A stretch of DNA of 64,000 nt, taken from contig JAFCIZ010000003.1 of the NCBI GenBank assembly GCA_017871115.1, positions 683,001 through 747,000 on the forward strand. Reading direction: 5' to 3'. The position numbers and the translations under genes are program-made. How positions within the stretch are numbered: position 1 is the stretch's first letter; each line of letters opens with the position of its first letter. Positions 34,137-45,975 of this stretch are shown one piece after another. A model generated the notes under the pieces. That model saw nothing but the letters and a program-made list of their open reading frames with translations. It had not been told where the DNA came from and searched no databases. The DNA is from Cunninghamella blakesleeana (lineage: Eukaryota > Mucoromycota > Mucoromycetes > Mucorales > Cunninghamellaceae).

Positions 34137-35753
34137 TTTTTTTTTTTTTTTAAAGAGTATGAGTCAAAGTAAGAAAAAAAAAAAGAGAAAAATAAAAATC
34201 TGATGGAATTTCGTATCTAAAAAAATGGCGGCGATTAAACTTTTTAATTTTTTGATTTTGATAGGCTTTTCGGTTTTTTCTTCTTTCGACCTTTTTTTTA
34301 ATGTCATTTTTTAAACTATTTAATATTTATTTTTTTTAATTAATACAGGTATAATGTATAAATCATAATAGATGATTATAGTTGAATGGTGTAGTATTTA
34401 TTTACATGCATTTATATATATATTTTTAAAAAAAAGGTACCAGTTTATTTTAGTATATTGACAACAAATAAATTTTTTTAATGCCATCAATGACTTTATA
34501 TAGAATCTCGCTCTAAAAAAGGAAATAGACAACAAACCATCTAGAAATAACCTACGTAATAGAAACAAGTTACATGGTTTCGTCAGCAATAGTAATAATA
34601 TAAATTATTTTAATCATCATTATTACCATTGTCTACGTGTTTTTTTTTTTTTTTTTTTTAAAAAAAAAATAAGATAAAATAAAATAAAGGGAACCTTAAG
34701 AAATATATAAAATTATGTAACCTTGGGCTTCGGTTAAAAATATTAAAGAAAGAAAATCATCTACACAAAAGGATCTTCAAATAGTCTACTAATAAAACCA
34801 AGCAGGGTGATCGGTTAGGAAAGTATTTACAGTAGAAAGAACGAATAAGGTTTAGATTTTTTAATATATATCGTTACAAAAAAAAAAAGTTAATAAACTT
34901 TTGTAAGAAAATAAATAACAATATTTAGCTTACACACACAAAAAAAAAAGGTCATCAACTCTATCCTTATTTTTTTTAAAAAAACCAACAAACTGATATC
35001 AATAAATAATTCCCCTTATTTTTTATTTTTTATTTGTTATCATTTAAATAGCCAATGAATATATAATTCATTTATAGCTTTTTATATTAATTTTATTATA
35101 AAATAAAGTTTTATTTTTCACTATTAAAATTACCATATTCTCTTTTTATACCAGGCTATTTTTTAAAAGAAAAGAAAAAATGAACAAACCACTAAAAAAA
35201 AAAAAGTTAAATATAAGGGGAAGAGTTTACATATAAAAAAAAAGATGAAAGGGAATGAAAAAAAGAAAGGAGAAAGAAGGAAAAAGTGAAAAAGTTATGA
35301 AAAAGTTGTTATTTTTCAACAACTCATAAAAGAACTCCTTATTCAAACAACAATAAATATATATATATATAATAATGATTATCCACTTAATAATAATAAA
35401 GGAGGAAACTATAATGATTACTTTATCTGTAAATTGATCGACATTTTTATAATAAATAGATAATGAACTTGGCTTTTTTTTTTTTTGAGAAAAAAAAAAA
35501 AAGTATCAGCATAAAATGGCATAACAATGAGGGTTACCAGTCAAAGCAACCTTAAAATAATCGCTTTTTTAATAGTGTTCCTTAATTATTATTATTTTTT
35601 ATATAAATATAAAAATCATTGTTTACTTTTCTTTTCTTTCTCTTTTTTCTTTTTATATATACTTCTTTATTTATTCTTCATATATCTTTTTATTTTTTAA
35701 ACATTTTCTTTAAAAAAAACCAAGCAACTATAAGTATATAATTATATATAATT
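34137..35753. other. Gene-free 1.6-kb intergenic region between divergent mms19 and urc4
   Basis: Holds both promoters. Includes a T20A10 motif (34640-34669) and poly-purine tracts. Short coding-like scraps on the minus strand (34398-34589, and TDHPAWF / ISRLFEDPFV around 34770-34840, out of frame with each other) may be remnants of an old gene, but no family is recognisable. Confidence 0.4.
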
Positions 35754-37605
35754 ATGCTCTCATATAATAATCAACCAGATCATTATTTAACAAGTCTTGA
35801 AGCAGTAAGAGAACGATGTTTTCGAGTCCAGCAAATTGCCAATAAAAACCAGTTAAATTATTTTGATGTTGATACAAGCAAAATGGATGATGTAGTACAA
35901 TTTGTAGTTGCTTTAATCAAACGAGATTATAATGCCAATCCCGCTCAAATGCCTACCTATGGACAATGGCGTCATTTCGATGTTGGTGGTAGACCAAGAA
36001 TTGATAATTTAATGAATGCTTGGGCTACTTTAGGTCAAACCCCACTCGAACAAACGAAAAGAATCATTGATTTATTTATTATCGCTTGTTTATTGGATGT
36101 GGAAACCGTTTGTCATAATAAATCTTGGTCCTATTGCGAACAATTAACTGGTAGAACTTATGGTGGCACCGAAGGGATTGCTGTTGCTGTTTTAGATATG
36201 TTTACTGCAGGAGTCTTTTCAAGTGATCCAAGAGATCCTCATCGCGTGGATGGTAAATATATATATATATATTTCTTTGTTTTTTTTTTTTTATAAAAAA
36301 AAAAACATTATTATTTTTACTCACCCTTATTTTTTATTATTTTTTTTTCCTTCCATTTATATTTAAAAAATTGAATAGCCGATGCATTAAACTTAATTTC
36401 TATAGAAGCACTTTATGATGGATTCCAATTAGATGCTCATAATAAATTACTTGGTATTGAAGAAAGACTTGATTTGATTAAACACCTAAGTAATGTATTA
36501 AAATCACAAAGTAGTTATTTTGGACTTGATACTATTCCTAGACCTGGCAATTTAATTGGTATGTAACGGAAGCTTTTTTGCCATATTAGTTTATTATGTT
36601 TAAACTTGCAATAACTTATTCATTTATTTTATTAATTTAGATTACTTATTATCTCATTCAACTACCATTAAAACTAAAAAGGGACCCTTGATCCACTTAG
36701 AAACATTATGGCCAGTAATATTAGAAATGGGCGAGTTTTGGGCATCTCAAGATGAAAAAGGTGGAAGCCAAGGTTTAGGCGATGTATGGCCATGCTCCGT
36801 TTTAAATGGCCAATCGTCCCCATCTACAAATTCAACCGAGCATTATGTTCCTTTTCATAAATTAACACAATGGATGATATACTCTTTAATAGAACCCATG
36901 GAAAAACTATTAGGGGCTACCATTGAAGGAAAAGATATGTTGACACCCTTACCAGATTATTGTCATGGTAAAATTCCTATAAATACATAATAATAACAGT
37001 AATTATGAAATGAATCATTCATTTATTCATCATTTTTTGTTTTATTTACCTTTTTTAATTTTAATTTTTATAATGTAGGTGGTTTATTAATGGACACAGG
37101 ATTAATATCTTTAAAGCCAAAAGAACTAGAAAGAGGAGTCGAAAATTATAAAAAAAATGCCATGTTACCAGGCCAGTCCAAAGTAGAAGTATCACCTATG
37201 TTTGAATTAAATGATCCTGTTGTAATAGAATGGCGTGCTTTGACAATTGGGTTCCTTGAAATTATTGCTGACCGCGTGCGAGAAGCTTTAAATATGAACC
37301 GTTCTACTTTATCTTTAAGTAAATTAATGGAAAGTGGTACATGGAGTGTAAGTTGTATATATAAATATAGATGATAATAAAAATAAAAATAAACTAATAA
37401 GCAAACTCTTTGTTTTTTTATACATCTTTTTTAGGCTGGTAGAGAATTGGCTGAAATTTCAAGGCCAAATACCCATCAACCTCCTATTATTATTAAGGTA
37501 TATAGTTTATATATAAATATAATCTCACCGTAGTTTATAGCATACTAACTTTTATTTTATCTTAATTTATTATTATTGTAGATGGATAAATATGTGCTTT
37601 GTTAA
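35754..37605 (+). CDS. urc4: Uracil catabolism protein 4 (DUF1688)
   Basis: Exons 35754-36252, 36379-36558, 36641-36967, 37079-37347, 37435-37497 and 37582-37605; 453 aa, full length. Belongs to DUF1688, represented by Lachancea kluyveri URC4 and fission yeast urg3, in the oxygen-independent URC uracil-degradation pathway. Characteristic blocks: YGQWRHFDVGGRPRID, DLFIIACLLDVETVC, SWSYCEQLTGRTYGGTEGIA, LGDVWPCSVL and VVIEWRALTIGFLE. The last exon adds MDKYVLC. The exact chemistry of the family is not settled. The other URC genes are not in this window, so it is not clustered here. Confidence 0.9.
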
Positions 37606-38119
37606 AAAAAAAAAAATGAATGGTTACCCCTCTTCTTTCCCATATATCTATTGTACAAGTTTTTTTTCTTTTTTTTTTTGGTTTTTATCATTATTATTAT
37701 TATTATTATTATTACTTTACGTATTTACTAAATAACTATTTAATATTATTACTATAATTCATTCATTTATATATATATATATATATATATATTTATAAAT
37801 ATATATACATTTATATTTATATTTATATTTATTAATAAAAAAAAAAAATAATAATAAAACTAATAAAACTGAGAAATAATAATAATAAAAATACTTATAA
37901 AAATGTAATGGTATGTAAAAATAAAAATAAGAGAGAGAGAGGGATGATTTTTTTTAAAATCAAAAAAAAAGTAAAAAAAATATAAAATAGAAATGATATA
38001 ATAATGATAGTTTTTTCTTTCATTTTGATGATTGTATAATGAATGATTGATTGATGAATTAATATATATGTACACACGTCTTAATAATAATAACAATTTT
38101 CTTTTTTTCTTGTTTTCAT
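37606..38119. other. Convergent intergenic region, simple repeats
   Basis: ATT and TA repeats (37688-37860) and GAGAGA near 37930. No gene seen. Confidence 0.5.
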
Positions 38120-39695
38120 TTATATTTGATCAAAGCATTTTAAATAAGATTCTACATCATGTTGAGTCAATACATAAGAGCTTTCACAGCAAGAGGCCTT
38201 TTTCTTTAAATCATCACACAATACATCCAAATTAAAATCAGGAATTTGCTTTAATTGTTGCTGTACCTCATAAGCACGTACACCATTTTCTTTTGCTTGA
38301 TATAAAGTTTGTTCCAATATTTCTTTTTTCACTTGGCCTTCTGTTGGTAAATAAAAATGATCTAAACTAAATGACGTATTGTTGTTATTTGACGGTGATT
38401 GGTTTTGTAACGGTGAAGTTAATGAATCCGTAGCAGTCATGGAAGGTGTAGATGTAGTGGCAGTAGTAGGTGTAGTAGAGAAACCAAATAAGTTGGTATC
38501 ATCCGACCCAAAGAGAGCAGGCAAACCTCCGCCATCTAATAAAAAGTCGTCGGCAGCAAAATCATCCATAGTGGAAGGCGGAGCTCGATAACCAGTAAAT
38601 AAATCATCTTTACCTTGGAATAATTTTTTAATATCAAAAGTAGAATCATGTTGAAACCCTTTATCCCCATCCCCATTTCCACGTGGTACAGCTAAAAAGT
38701 CAAAATCTTGAGAGGGAGCAATGGAGCCAAAAGATAAAAAGGTAGATGGATCATCTTGAAAACTAGGTGTTTTAGTAGCGGGTGCATCGGAATCTTCTTC
38801 TTGACCCATTGAAAGAGGGGATTGTTCTGTACAACTACTAGAATTTCCCGACAAATCATCTTGTTGATCGTTATTATTGTTGGAAAGAGGTGAGGTTACA
38901 CTAGAAGACGATGAACTATTGTGTCTTGTTGACGTTGTCATAGTTGAAGGAGATGATAAAGTATGATTAGTAGTTGATGTTGTTGTTGGTGATGATAATG
39001 ATGGTGATGTTGATAAATCATTATTATTATTATTACCATTACTGATAGGGAATTCAAAAGTAAATTTAGCGTCTTTCAATGCATAGTTTTCTTCTTGGAG
39101 TAATTTTAATTGCTCTTTTAATTTTTGATTTTCTCGAATAAGATCTTCATCATTTTTGGATGCTAGCTCTTCTAATTCTTTAATGCGTTGTTGTAATTCA
39201 GATACGTGCTTTTCTTTTCTTTCTCTAAAAGCACGTTGAGCAGCCCGGTTTTGTGCTTTGCGTTTTTGTTTCGGATCGAGTGCCAGCTCCTATATTTATA
39301 AATATAAATAAATAATAACCAAAATAATAAAAAAAAAAAAGAGAAGAGAGCAATAAATATCATGTGAGATCATTGTATACAAATATGTTATATATCTTAT
39401 TTCCTAAAGTCCTTTTATACTTTTTTTTAAATATTATATAACATATTCAATATAACTTTATATTATTTTATTTTTAACTTTTTTTTTATTTTTTATTTAA
39501 TGAGGCTGTGTTTCCAAATATTGACTTACGGTAGAAGTTAAAGTTTTATCCAAAGGTTTTCTTCCTGGTCTTTTAGGAGTTGTTGTTACAGTAGCATCGC
39601 CTAATTGGATAAAAGTTTATACGTAAGCGAACATCCTCTCTTTATTTAGTTAAAATACTATCTGGTATATTACTTTTTTGGTTATCTTTTTTTTA

Positions 39696-39732
<37 letters not shown>

Positions 39733-40106
39733 TAATAATAATAATAATAATAATAGTAACAATAATAATATATACTTACTTTCATCAGTACTATCAATAG
39801 TTCTTTTTGCAGTTCCTAAAAAAAAAAGAGAGTGAGAATAAGTTAGATATACATATATGAATTATAATACATATATATAATATATTTATTTATTTAAAAA
39901 AGATAATATATTTTACCTTGGGCTTCTTTATTATCTTTATTATTATTATCTTGCTGGAGGTTAGCTACCAACTGTTGTTGAATATTAGTTTGAGTATGAC
40001 TTGCCAAAGCAGCATTAAGCAAATCAATAGTATTTTGATTGACGTTTAATTTAATATCATTATTATTAAAAATAGATGAAAGTATTGTAGAATCAGAAAA
40101 AGACAT
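38120..40106 (-). CDS. yap1: AP-1-like bZIP transcription factor (Yap1/Pap1 family)
   Basis: Exons in coding order: 40106-39917, 39815-39780, 39600-39530, 39289-38120; 488 aa. The basic region has the Yap signature NRAAQRAFR (113-121) followed by a leucine zipper to about 170. A long Ser/Thr/Asn-rich activation region follows, and the C-terminus matches the Yap1 c-CRD/NES: VLCDDLKKKASCCESSYVL with Cys457, 466, 467 and 484. In Yap1 and Pap1, oxidation of such cysteines hides the NES from Crm1 so the factor accumulates in the nucleus and induces antioxidant genes. Here the n-CRD is reduced to one visible Cys (SSSCTEQ), and the first c-CRD Cys appears absent. Divergent from the ups1-like gene. 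Confidence 0.9.
39697..39755 (+). repeat. AAT microsatellite in a yap1 intron
   Basis: Interrupted AAT repeat between exons 2 and 3 of the bZIP gene. Confidence 0.85.
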
Positions 40107-40461
40107 TATTTAAATTATTTATTTATATAAAAAGGTTTGATAAAGATATGAGAAGAAAAAAAGTTAGAAACAAAAGGAAAAGAGAAGAAAAAAAAAAAGG
40201 AAAAACTCAGACTCATTTCATGCTTTCGCTGACAAATGATAGTGACCAAAAAATATAACAGTCAATAATTGAGCTTTCTCGGTCGATGGAAATTCAAGAT
40301 GCCGTACTGAGTTTTAAAAAAAAAAAACTTTCCACTTTTTTTTCCAGTGAGCTCTATTTTTTTTTCTCTCTCCACTTTTATTTTTTCCTTACTCTTTTTT
40401 CTTTCACTTTTTATTTTATTTTTTTCCCTTTAAACATTTATATCCTTCATAAAAAAATAAT
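40107..40461. promoter_or_regulatory. Divergent promoter region, yap1 / ups1-like
   Basis: 355 bp shared between the two start codons. Purine-rich on the yap1 side and pyrimidine-rich on the ups1 side. No clear TATA box or named operator was identified. Confidence 0.4.
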
Positions 40462-41453
40462 ATGGTTAAATTTTATCAACATGTTTTTAACTATGAGTAA
40501 ATAAATTTATTTCTTCATATAAAAAATCAAATCAAATCATATATACTCATTATTAATCATATATATTCATTTATTTATTATTATTAAAATTATTTTTATA
40601 TTTAGATATCCATGGCAAAATGTCACCCTTGCATTTTGGTTAAGATATCCTAATCCTTTTGCTTCACATGGTAACCACCTATTAAAAAAAGGCACATTAT
40701 TTTTTTTTCTAATACTTATTATTATTTATTATTATTATTATTACTATAGTGCTTGCAGTTGATGTATTAGATCGATATGTTGATGAGCGTGGAGTATTAA
40801 AAACTACTCGATTAATATTAAAAAAAGGAAAGGCACCTAAATGGTTCCCACAAACGGTAATGAATAAATAAAAACAATAACAAATAATTATATGCATAAT
40901 AATATGATGATATATATATATATGGTTATAATTTATTTACTAACTTATTACATCATACCCTTTTTTTAAAAAAAAATTAATTTAGTTCCTTAAAAATTCA
41001 GAGGCTTTTGTAATAGAAGAATCTGAAGTGGATCCAAAATCAAAAACAATGGTGACTAGAACAAAAAATTTAAATCATGTAAGGATCATGCAAATAGAAG
41101 AAACTCAAACTTTTACATCAAGCGCAAATGGAGAAAATACATCATGTAAAACTGAAGCTAGAATCATCTCTAAATTTGGATGGGGAATGACAAACAAAAT
41201 TGAAGGGTTTGGTCAATCTTCTTTTGCTGCTAATGCTTCAAAGGTATTTATTTATATATTTATAAATATATATATTGATAGAAAATTATAGAAGATCAAA
41301 TTATTTTTATTAACCCTTTTTATTTTAATCATATTCATTTTTTATTTCTTATTCTGTTGATAGGCACGAAAAGGAATGCGACATATTTTACAAATGATTC
41401 GTGAAAAACAAATGAATGGTCGAACTCCTTTACTGGCAACCGCTGATATTTAA
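40462..41453 (+). CDS. ups1: PRELI/MSF1-domain mitochondrial lipid-transfer protein (Ups1-like)
   Basis: Exons 40462-40496, 40606-40670, 40750-40856, 40986-41243 and 41364-41453; 184 aa, the size of yeast Ups1 and human PRELID1. The domain fills the protein: VFNYEYPWQNVTLAFWLRYP, PFASHVLAVDVLDRYVDERG, KTTRLILKKGKAP, TRTKNLNHVRIMQIEE and a C-terminal amphipathic helix KARKGMRHILQMIREK. Ups1-type proteins carry phosphatidic acid across the intermembrane space with Mdm35, for cardiolipin synthesis. The alternative is an Ups2-type phosphatidylserine carrier; the sequence looks closer to Ups1/PRELID1. An upstream ATG (40286) is out of context and not used. Confidence 0.88.
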
Positions 41454-41982
41454 AAAAAAAACTTTTACATTTATATTTATACGTTTATTATTCGCACGCC
41501 CACTACTACACATTTTCACACCTATACAAAAAAATCTTTTCTTTACTACATATTTATAATATTTTATTATATCCATGACACAAAAAAATTGATGTATATA
41601 TATTTAAAATCAATTTTTTTTCCTTTTTAAAATTTTTAACCCCACTCTCTTATCCATTAGGTTTTTTTTATGATGATGACAAACCTTAAAAGATCTTTCT
41701 TTATTTTATTTTTCTCTCCGCTATTTTTATTTCCCTTTTGGATATTGTAAAAACAAAAAAACAAAAAATAACGACAACTGGAAAAAAAGAATCATATCAC
41801 ACTATACATCATTCTACACCATGTTTTTTTATTATTAGTTTTATTTTATTGTACAGCTTTATATACTTTAACACAAAAAAAAAAAATTCATATATAAATA
41901 AAATTGTTTTTTCCTCAATTTTTTTTTTGACACATTTTTTATATCCAGATGATCACTTGATTTTTTTATTCTTTAAAAAAAA
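41454..41982. other. Convergent intergenic region
   Basis: 3' flanks of the ups1-like and DALRD3-like genes. AT-rich, no gene seen. Confidence 0.5.
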
Positions 41983-44372
41983 TTACATCCATTCTAAAGG
42001 TTCTACACCAATAATTATTAAACCATTTGCTAAAATTCTTTTCACAGCCCAAAATAATAGCCATCTTGCTTGGGCAATATCCAAAGCAACATCTTTGATT
42101 CGCATGTTATAAAGCGTTTGATTTGCTAATCTTGCTAATTTAAAAAGATAGTGAACAAGAGTAGATGGATCTAAATTTATTTTCGCTTGGTATACAATAC
42201 TAGGGTAATGGCCTAATAGATCAATGATGTCAAATGCTTCAGACTGATATAACTTATCCACGTATTGATGTAATTCAGAAAGAATTTTTTCATTGCTGCT
42301 ATTGTTCTTGCTGTTGATATTATTATTATTTTTATTATCACAAGGTATATCTAATCGACCTTGAATATGCCTTTGAATCCCAGCAACTCTTGCATGAACA
42401 TATTGTAAAAACACACCAGAGTTCCCATAAATATCAGATTCGGATAATTGAAAAAATGTGATAAAAGGTTTACTTCGTTTTTGAGATAAATAATGTATAA
42501 ACAATGCTGATTGACCTAATTGATCCGCATGCTTTTCTGCTAAATGTTGGACGGAAGAGGAGGATGACATTGCTGTTGAATCATTGTTATTGGTATGGGT
42601 CATCGTCATAGTTGCTCTCATATCATTATTACTATCATCTATTGCAAGTTGAGAGAGTTGAGCCATCACCATATCATATTTTTCAGTTCCTTTATTTTCT
42701 TCCATAATACTTTTCATGATTTGCTGTGATGAATTTAAGCATGTCATTAAATCAAATAATGTGGTTGATTTATTATTTCCATTGTTATTATTATTGTTAT
42801 TATTGTTAACCATACCAATAGGTATATTTATCCAAGTACACTTTTCAGATGTAAATGCTGAAGATGAAGAGGATGATAAATTATTTGTATTTATATTAAG
42901 TATGATATTAAAAACAATATAATGTACTTGTTGTACAAATTTATTACGAGATTGTTCAGTAATATGATAAAATTTATGAACTACATCGTTTGCTGGTGAT
43001 GACGATTTTTCTATAGCTGTTTGGTGTTGTTTAAGAAGTTGAAAACTATTTCTTGCTAATGGTGTACTTAATCCTTTTTTATCTCTTATAAGTGGCGTAT
43101 CTAAACCAATATGATATAAATTTATTTTCCATTCTTTGCTATCACTAGCTTTTAATAATAATAATTTATCACATTTTTCTTCTAGTAGTTGATAGAATGA
43201 TTCTATTTCCCATGGCAATGCACATATTGTTGAGTCAAAATAAAATCCAAGTCGGTTACATAATTGCTGGTAATGTTGTTGAAATATGTTTTCGACTTTT
43301 TGATATAATGAAATGGCTTCAGAATGTCCTAATGATGATAATGACGGTAATAAGAATAACTCAATTCATCTCTAACTATAGAATATACATACTCATTTGT
43401 ATATTAATATGCATGATTTTTTTACCTTGTTCTATGCTTATTGAATAGTCAGCTGCATTAGCTGTTAAGGTAGTATCGTTATCAGCTTCTTTTATTCTTA
43501 AATAAATATGTATCAAGTCATCATATGTCTTAATTCTATCTTCATACATTTTTAATACTAGTGCCAAATAACCTGGTTTTATATAAATAATAAGTAAATT
43601 AGTTTAAACGGCTTTTTTTTATGAATGGTATATATAAATCACTATGTATTATAATCCATACCAAACTCAGGATTCCATATTGACAATGTATTTACAAGTT
43701 GAGTTTTATTTTTTTCTATACGCTTTAAAGAATGACCTAATATTAACGCTCTAAAATGATTAGGATCGATGGTAGGTATAGTTGAAAAGGATAAATCCAA
43801 TGTGATCATTATATCCATATCATTGTTGTTATGATTTCTACCATCTTTGTTGATAGGTTGACAGGAATCCATTGTAGTTAAACCATAAACTGTATTATCA
43901 ATGATAATTTGCTGTAATATAGATTCCATGTATTTTAATTTTTGAACTTTAAAATTAATAAATGATCCAACTACTTTTATTTTTTCAATCCATTCTCCAG
44001 GAACAAACTATTTTTTTTTTTTAATAAGGATATACGTAAATTAATTATCTATTATTACATACTAGTAATCCTTATTTCAATCAATTTTTTACTGTTATTA
44101 TTTACCTTTGAAATAATCCAATTTGAAATATCATTAGTAGTATAGGAAGACCATGGTTTCATAGTTAAATAGCGCTGAATTCGAGGGAGTGATAAAGTAA
44201 TATAACCTTGTTTGATTTCCATATTGCTACAAAATATTGATATAGGAATGTCATTAGAAAAAAGTGTTGACAATTGCTCTGCTACTAAATGTCGCCATTT
44301 TAGTTTTATAGATCCTTCATGTTCTTGAATATATTTTGTTGATTGACTTGAAAAATATTGAATGGTTGTCAT
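41983..44372 (-). CDS. Arginyl-tRNA synthetase-like pseudoenzyme (DALRD3-like)
   Basis: Exons in coding order: 44372-44106, 44007-43662, 43572-43426, 43328-41983; 701 aa. The order of domains is that of ArgRS: N-terminal region, Rossmann core, and a C-terminal DALR anticodon-binding domain ending LIIIGVEPLEWM. The HIGH signature is replaced by DPNH (168-171, in TIDPNHFRALILGHSL). The region expected to hold the KMSKS loop is a poly-Asn run after INIPIGMV (coding bases about 42774-42812). It therefore probably does not charge tRNA. Human DALRD3 has the same build and supports 3-methylcytosine formation in tRNA-Arg with METTL2; an equivalent role here is inference. A degenerate mitochondrial ArgRS is the alternative. 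The internal ATG at 44372 is preferred over 44417, which adds a hydrophobic 15-mer. Confidence 0.75.
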
Positions 44373-44577
44373 TAAGCATAAAAATAAAAAGTTGGAAAGA
44401 AAAACAATAAAGATCAAAATATTTTTTTAAAAAAAATTTCAACTTCCGCATTTTTTAAACTTTGGTTCGAATTAAACCCTACACAGAGGTGTCTATCAAA
44501 AAATAGTTTAACTTTATTAATTTTTCTTAATATTTAAAAAATATCGATGCATTTACATTGTATGGAACCAAAAATAG
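44373..44577. other. Upstream flank of the DALRD3-like gene
   Basis: Short AT-rich promoter region, no other feature. Confidence 0.4.
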
Positions 44578-45010
44578 TGAGCCTGCTACTAAGTGTTATT
44601 TTCATTGTTGATAGCAGTAACAACGATGTTTATTACTTTGATAGTACCAATGAAATGGGCAGCAATGGCGTTGGGTGCGGTTGCTAATTCAGTATTGTTT
44701 GTTGAGGTGAAGGAAATATCTAAAGCAATTTTACGGAGAACTGACGGTAGACTTAGCAGTAGCACTAATCACAGAGGCGTTAGTAGCAGCTTTAGTAGTG
44801 GAATTAGTACAAGTAGCAAAAACAGTATCAGCAGTGATATAGAAATTATAAGCAGGGTATGAATCATATCAGCAGAAGTACTTCTAATAATGACAGTAGT
44901 AATATCGGCAGCATATACAAGACTCTTACCATAACCATGAATGAATATTTCAAACTTTGAATTTTCATGAATTTCTTCAAGAACCCACTGTCTTATATAA
45001 AATCTTGCCA
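44578..45010 (-). pseudogene. Frameshifted relic of a Thr/Asn-rich, probably secreted protein
   Basis: G+C is visibly higher than in the flanks. On the minus strand three frames in turn give protein-like sequence: FIHGYGKSLVYAADITTVII, then ITADTVFATCTNSTTKAATN, then LRKIALDISFTSTNNTEL to a stop near 44578. These read as one protein broken by two frameshifts. The repetitive Thr/Ser/Asn composition resembles secreted beta-helix or cell-wall proteins. No family is named with confidence, and no intact start or signal peptide is seen. Confidence 0.4.
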
Positions 45011-45975
45011 TTGAAACCACTTTTTCTATTTTACTATGCCGCTGGCACAGACAAATATGTTGTAGAGTGAACCATGTTGACTAGAACGATATATTTTCGA
45101 AGTAAATGAGACACATTTATTGAAGAAGTACTTTACTAGTAAAAAATATAATATAAATGTTAATATAAATACATTTGCACTATTTTTTTAAAAAATAATA
45201 AAAAAAAGAGTGAGTAGAATAAATTAAAAGTAAAATATCATTAATGCACTTTTTTACTTGCACCCTTTGACTTTTTTTTTACAAGCATAAATTTAAAATA
45301 TATACATAAATAGCGTTTATACACGGCTAAATAATATATGCTGGTAGAACCTGTTTTATTAAAAAATAGTACATCAAAAATAATTTCTTGCATATGTAAC
45401 AAAATTAAAAAATCATATGTATGTTTTCTAGTGCCATTCTTTTTTCTCTTTCTCTCTCTCTTTTACCAAGTATGTATGTATAAAGTATGCAGGTTTCCTT
45501 TTATGGGTTCATAAAATTCAACATTGCGTATGCATAGTATTACCCTATATTTTATATCTTAAAAATAAATACTAAAAGAAAAGGAAAGCTTATTTATTGT
45601 AAATAAATCATCTGATATTTGTTTTTCTTTTTTATGATCATTCGATTTTTTTTTACTATTTAAAATTAAAATAAAAAAGTGAGTATGTTTATTATTATCA
45701 AAGATTTATTTCTTTAACAATGCAAGTTCAAACTTAAAAATAAAGTTAAACAATTTTTTAAAAAAAATAATATATATATATATACTTTAGGAGTAGGGAA
45801 TAAAATAGTATTAAATAAAAAAAAAAAAAAATTAAAATAAAACAAAAATGAATATTAAAGGTTGAGTTATGTAAAAAATAAATAATTAGTAAAGTAATAA
45901 GTAGTAATTAAAATATAGAATGAAAAGATTAATTAATTAAAATGATCAAAAAAAATAAAGGAAAAAAAGAGGAAT
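45011..45975. other. AT-rich intergenic region
   Basis: 3' flank of scs7. Contains homopolymers and TA repeats (about 45768-45786). No gene seen. Confidence 0.45.

Noticed and set aside
28699..39755. CRISPR-like arrays from AAT repeats
   Set aside because: Simple trinucleotide microsatellites without spacers, in a eukaryotic genome.
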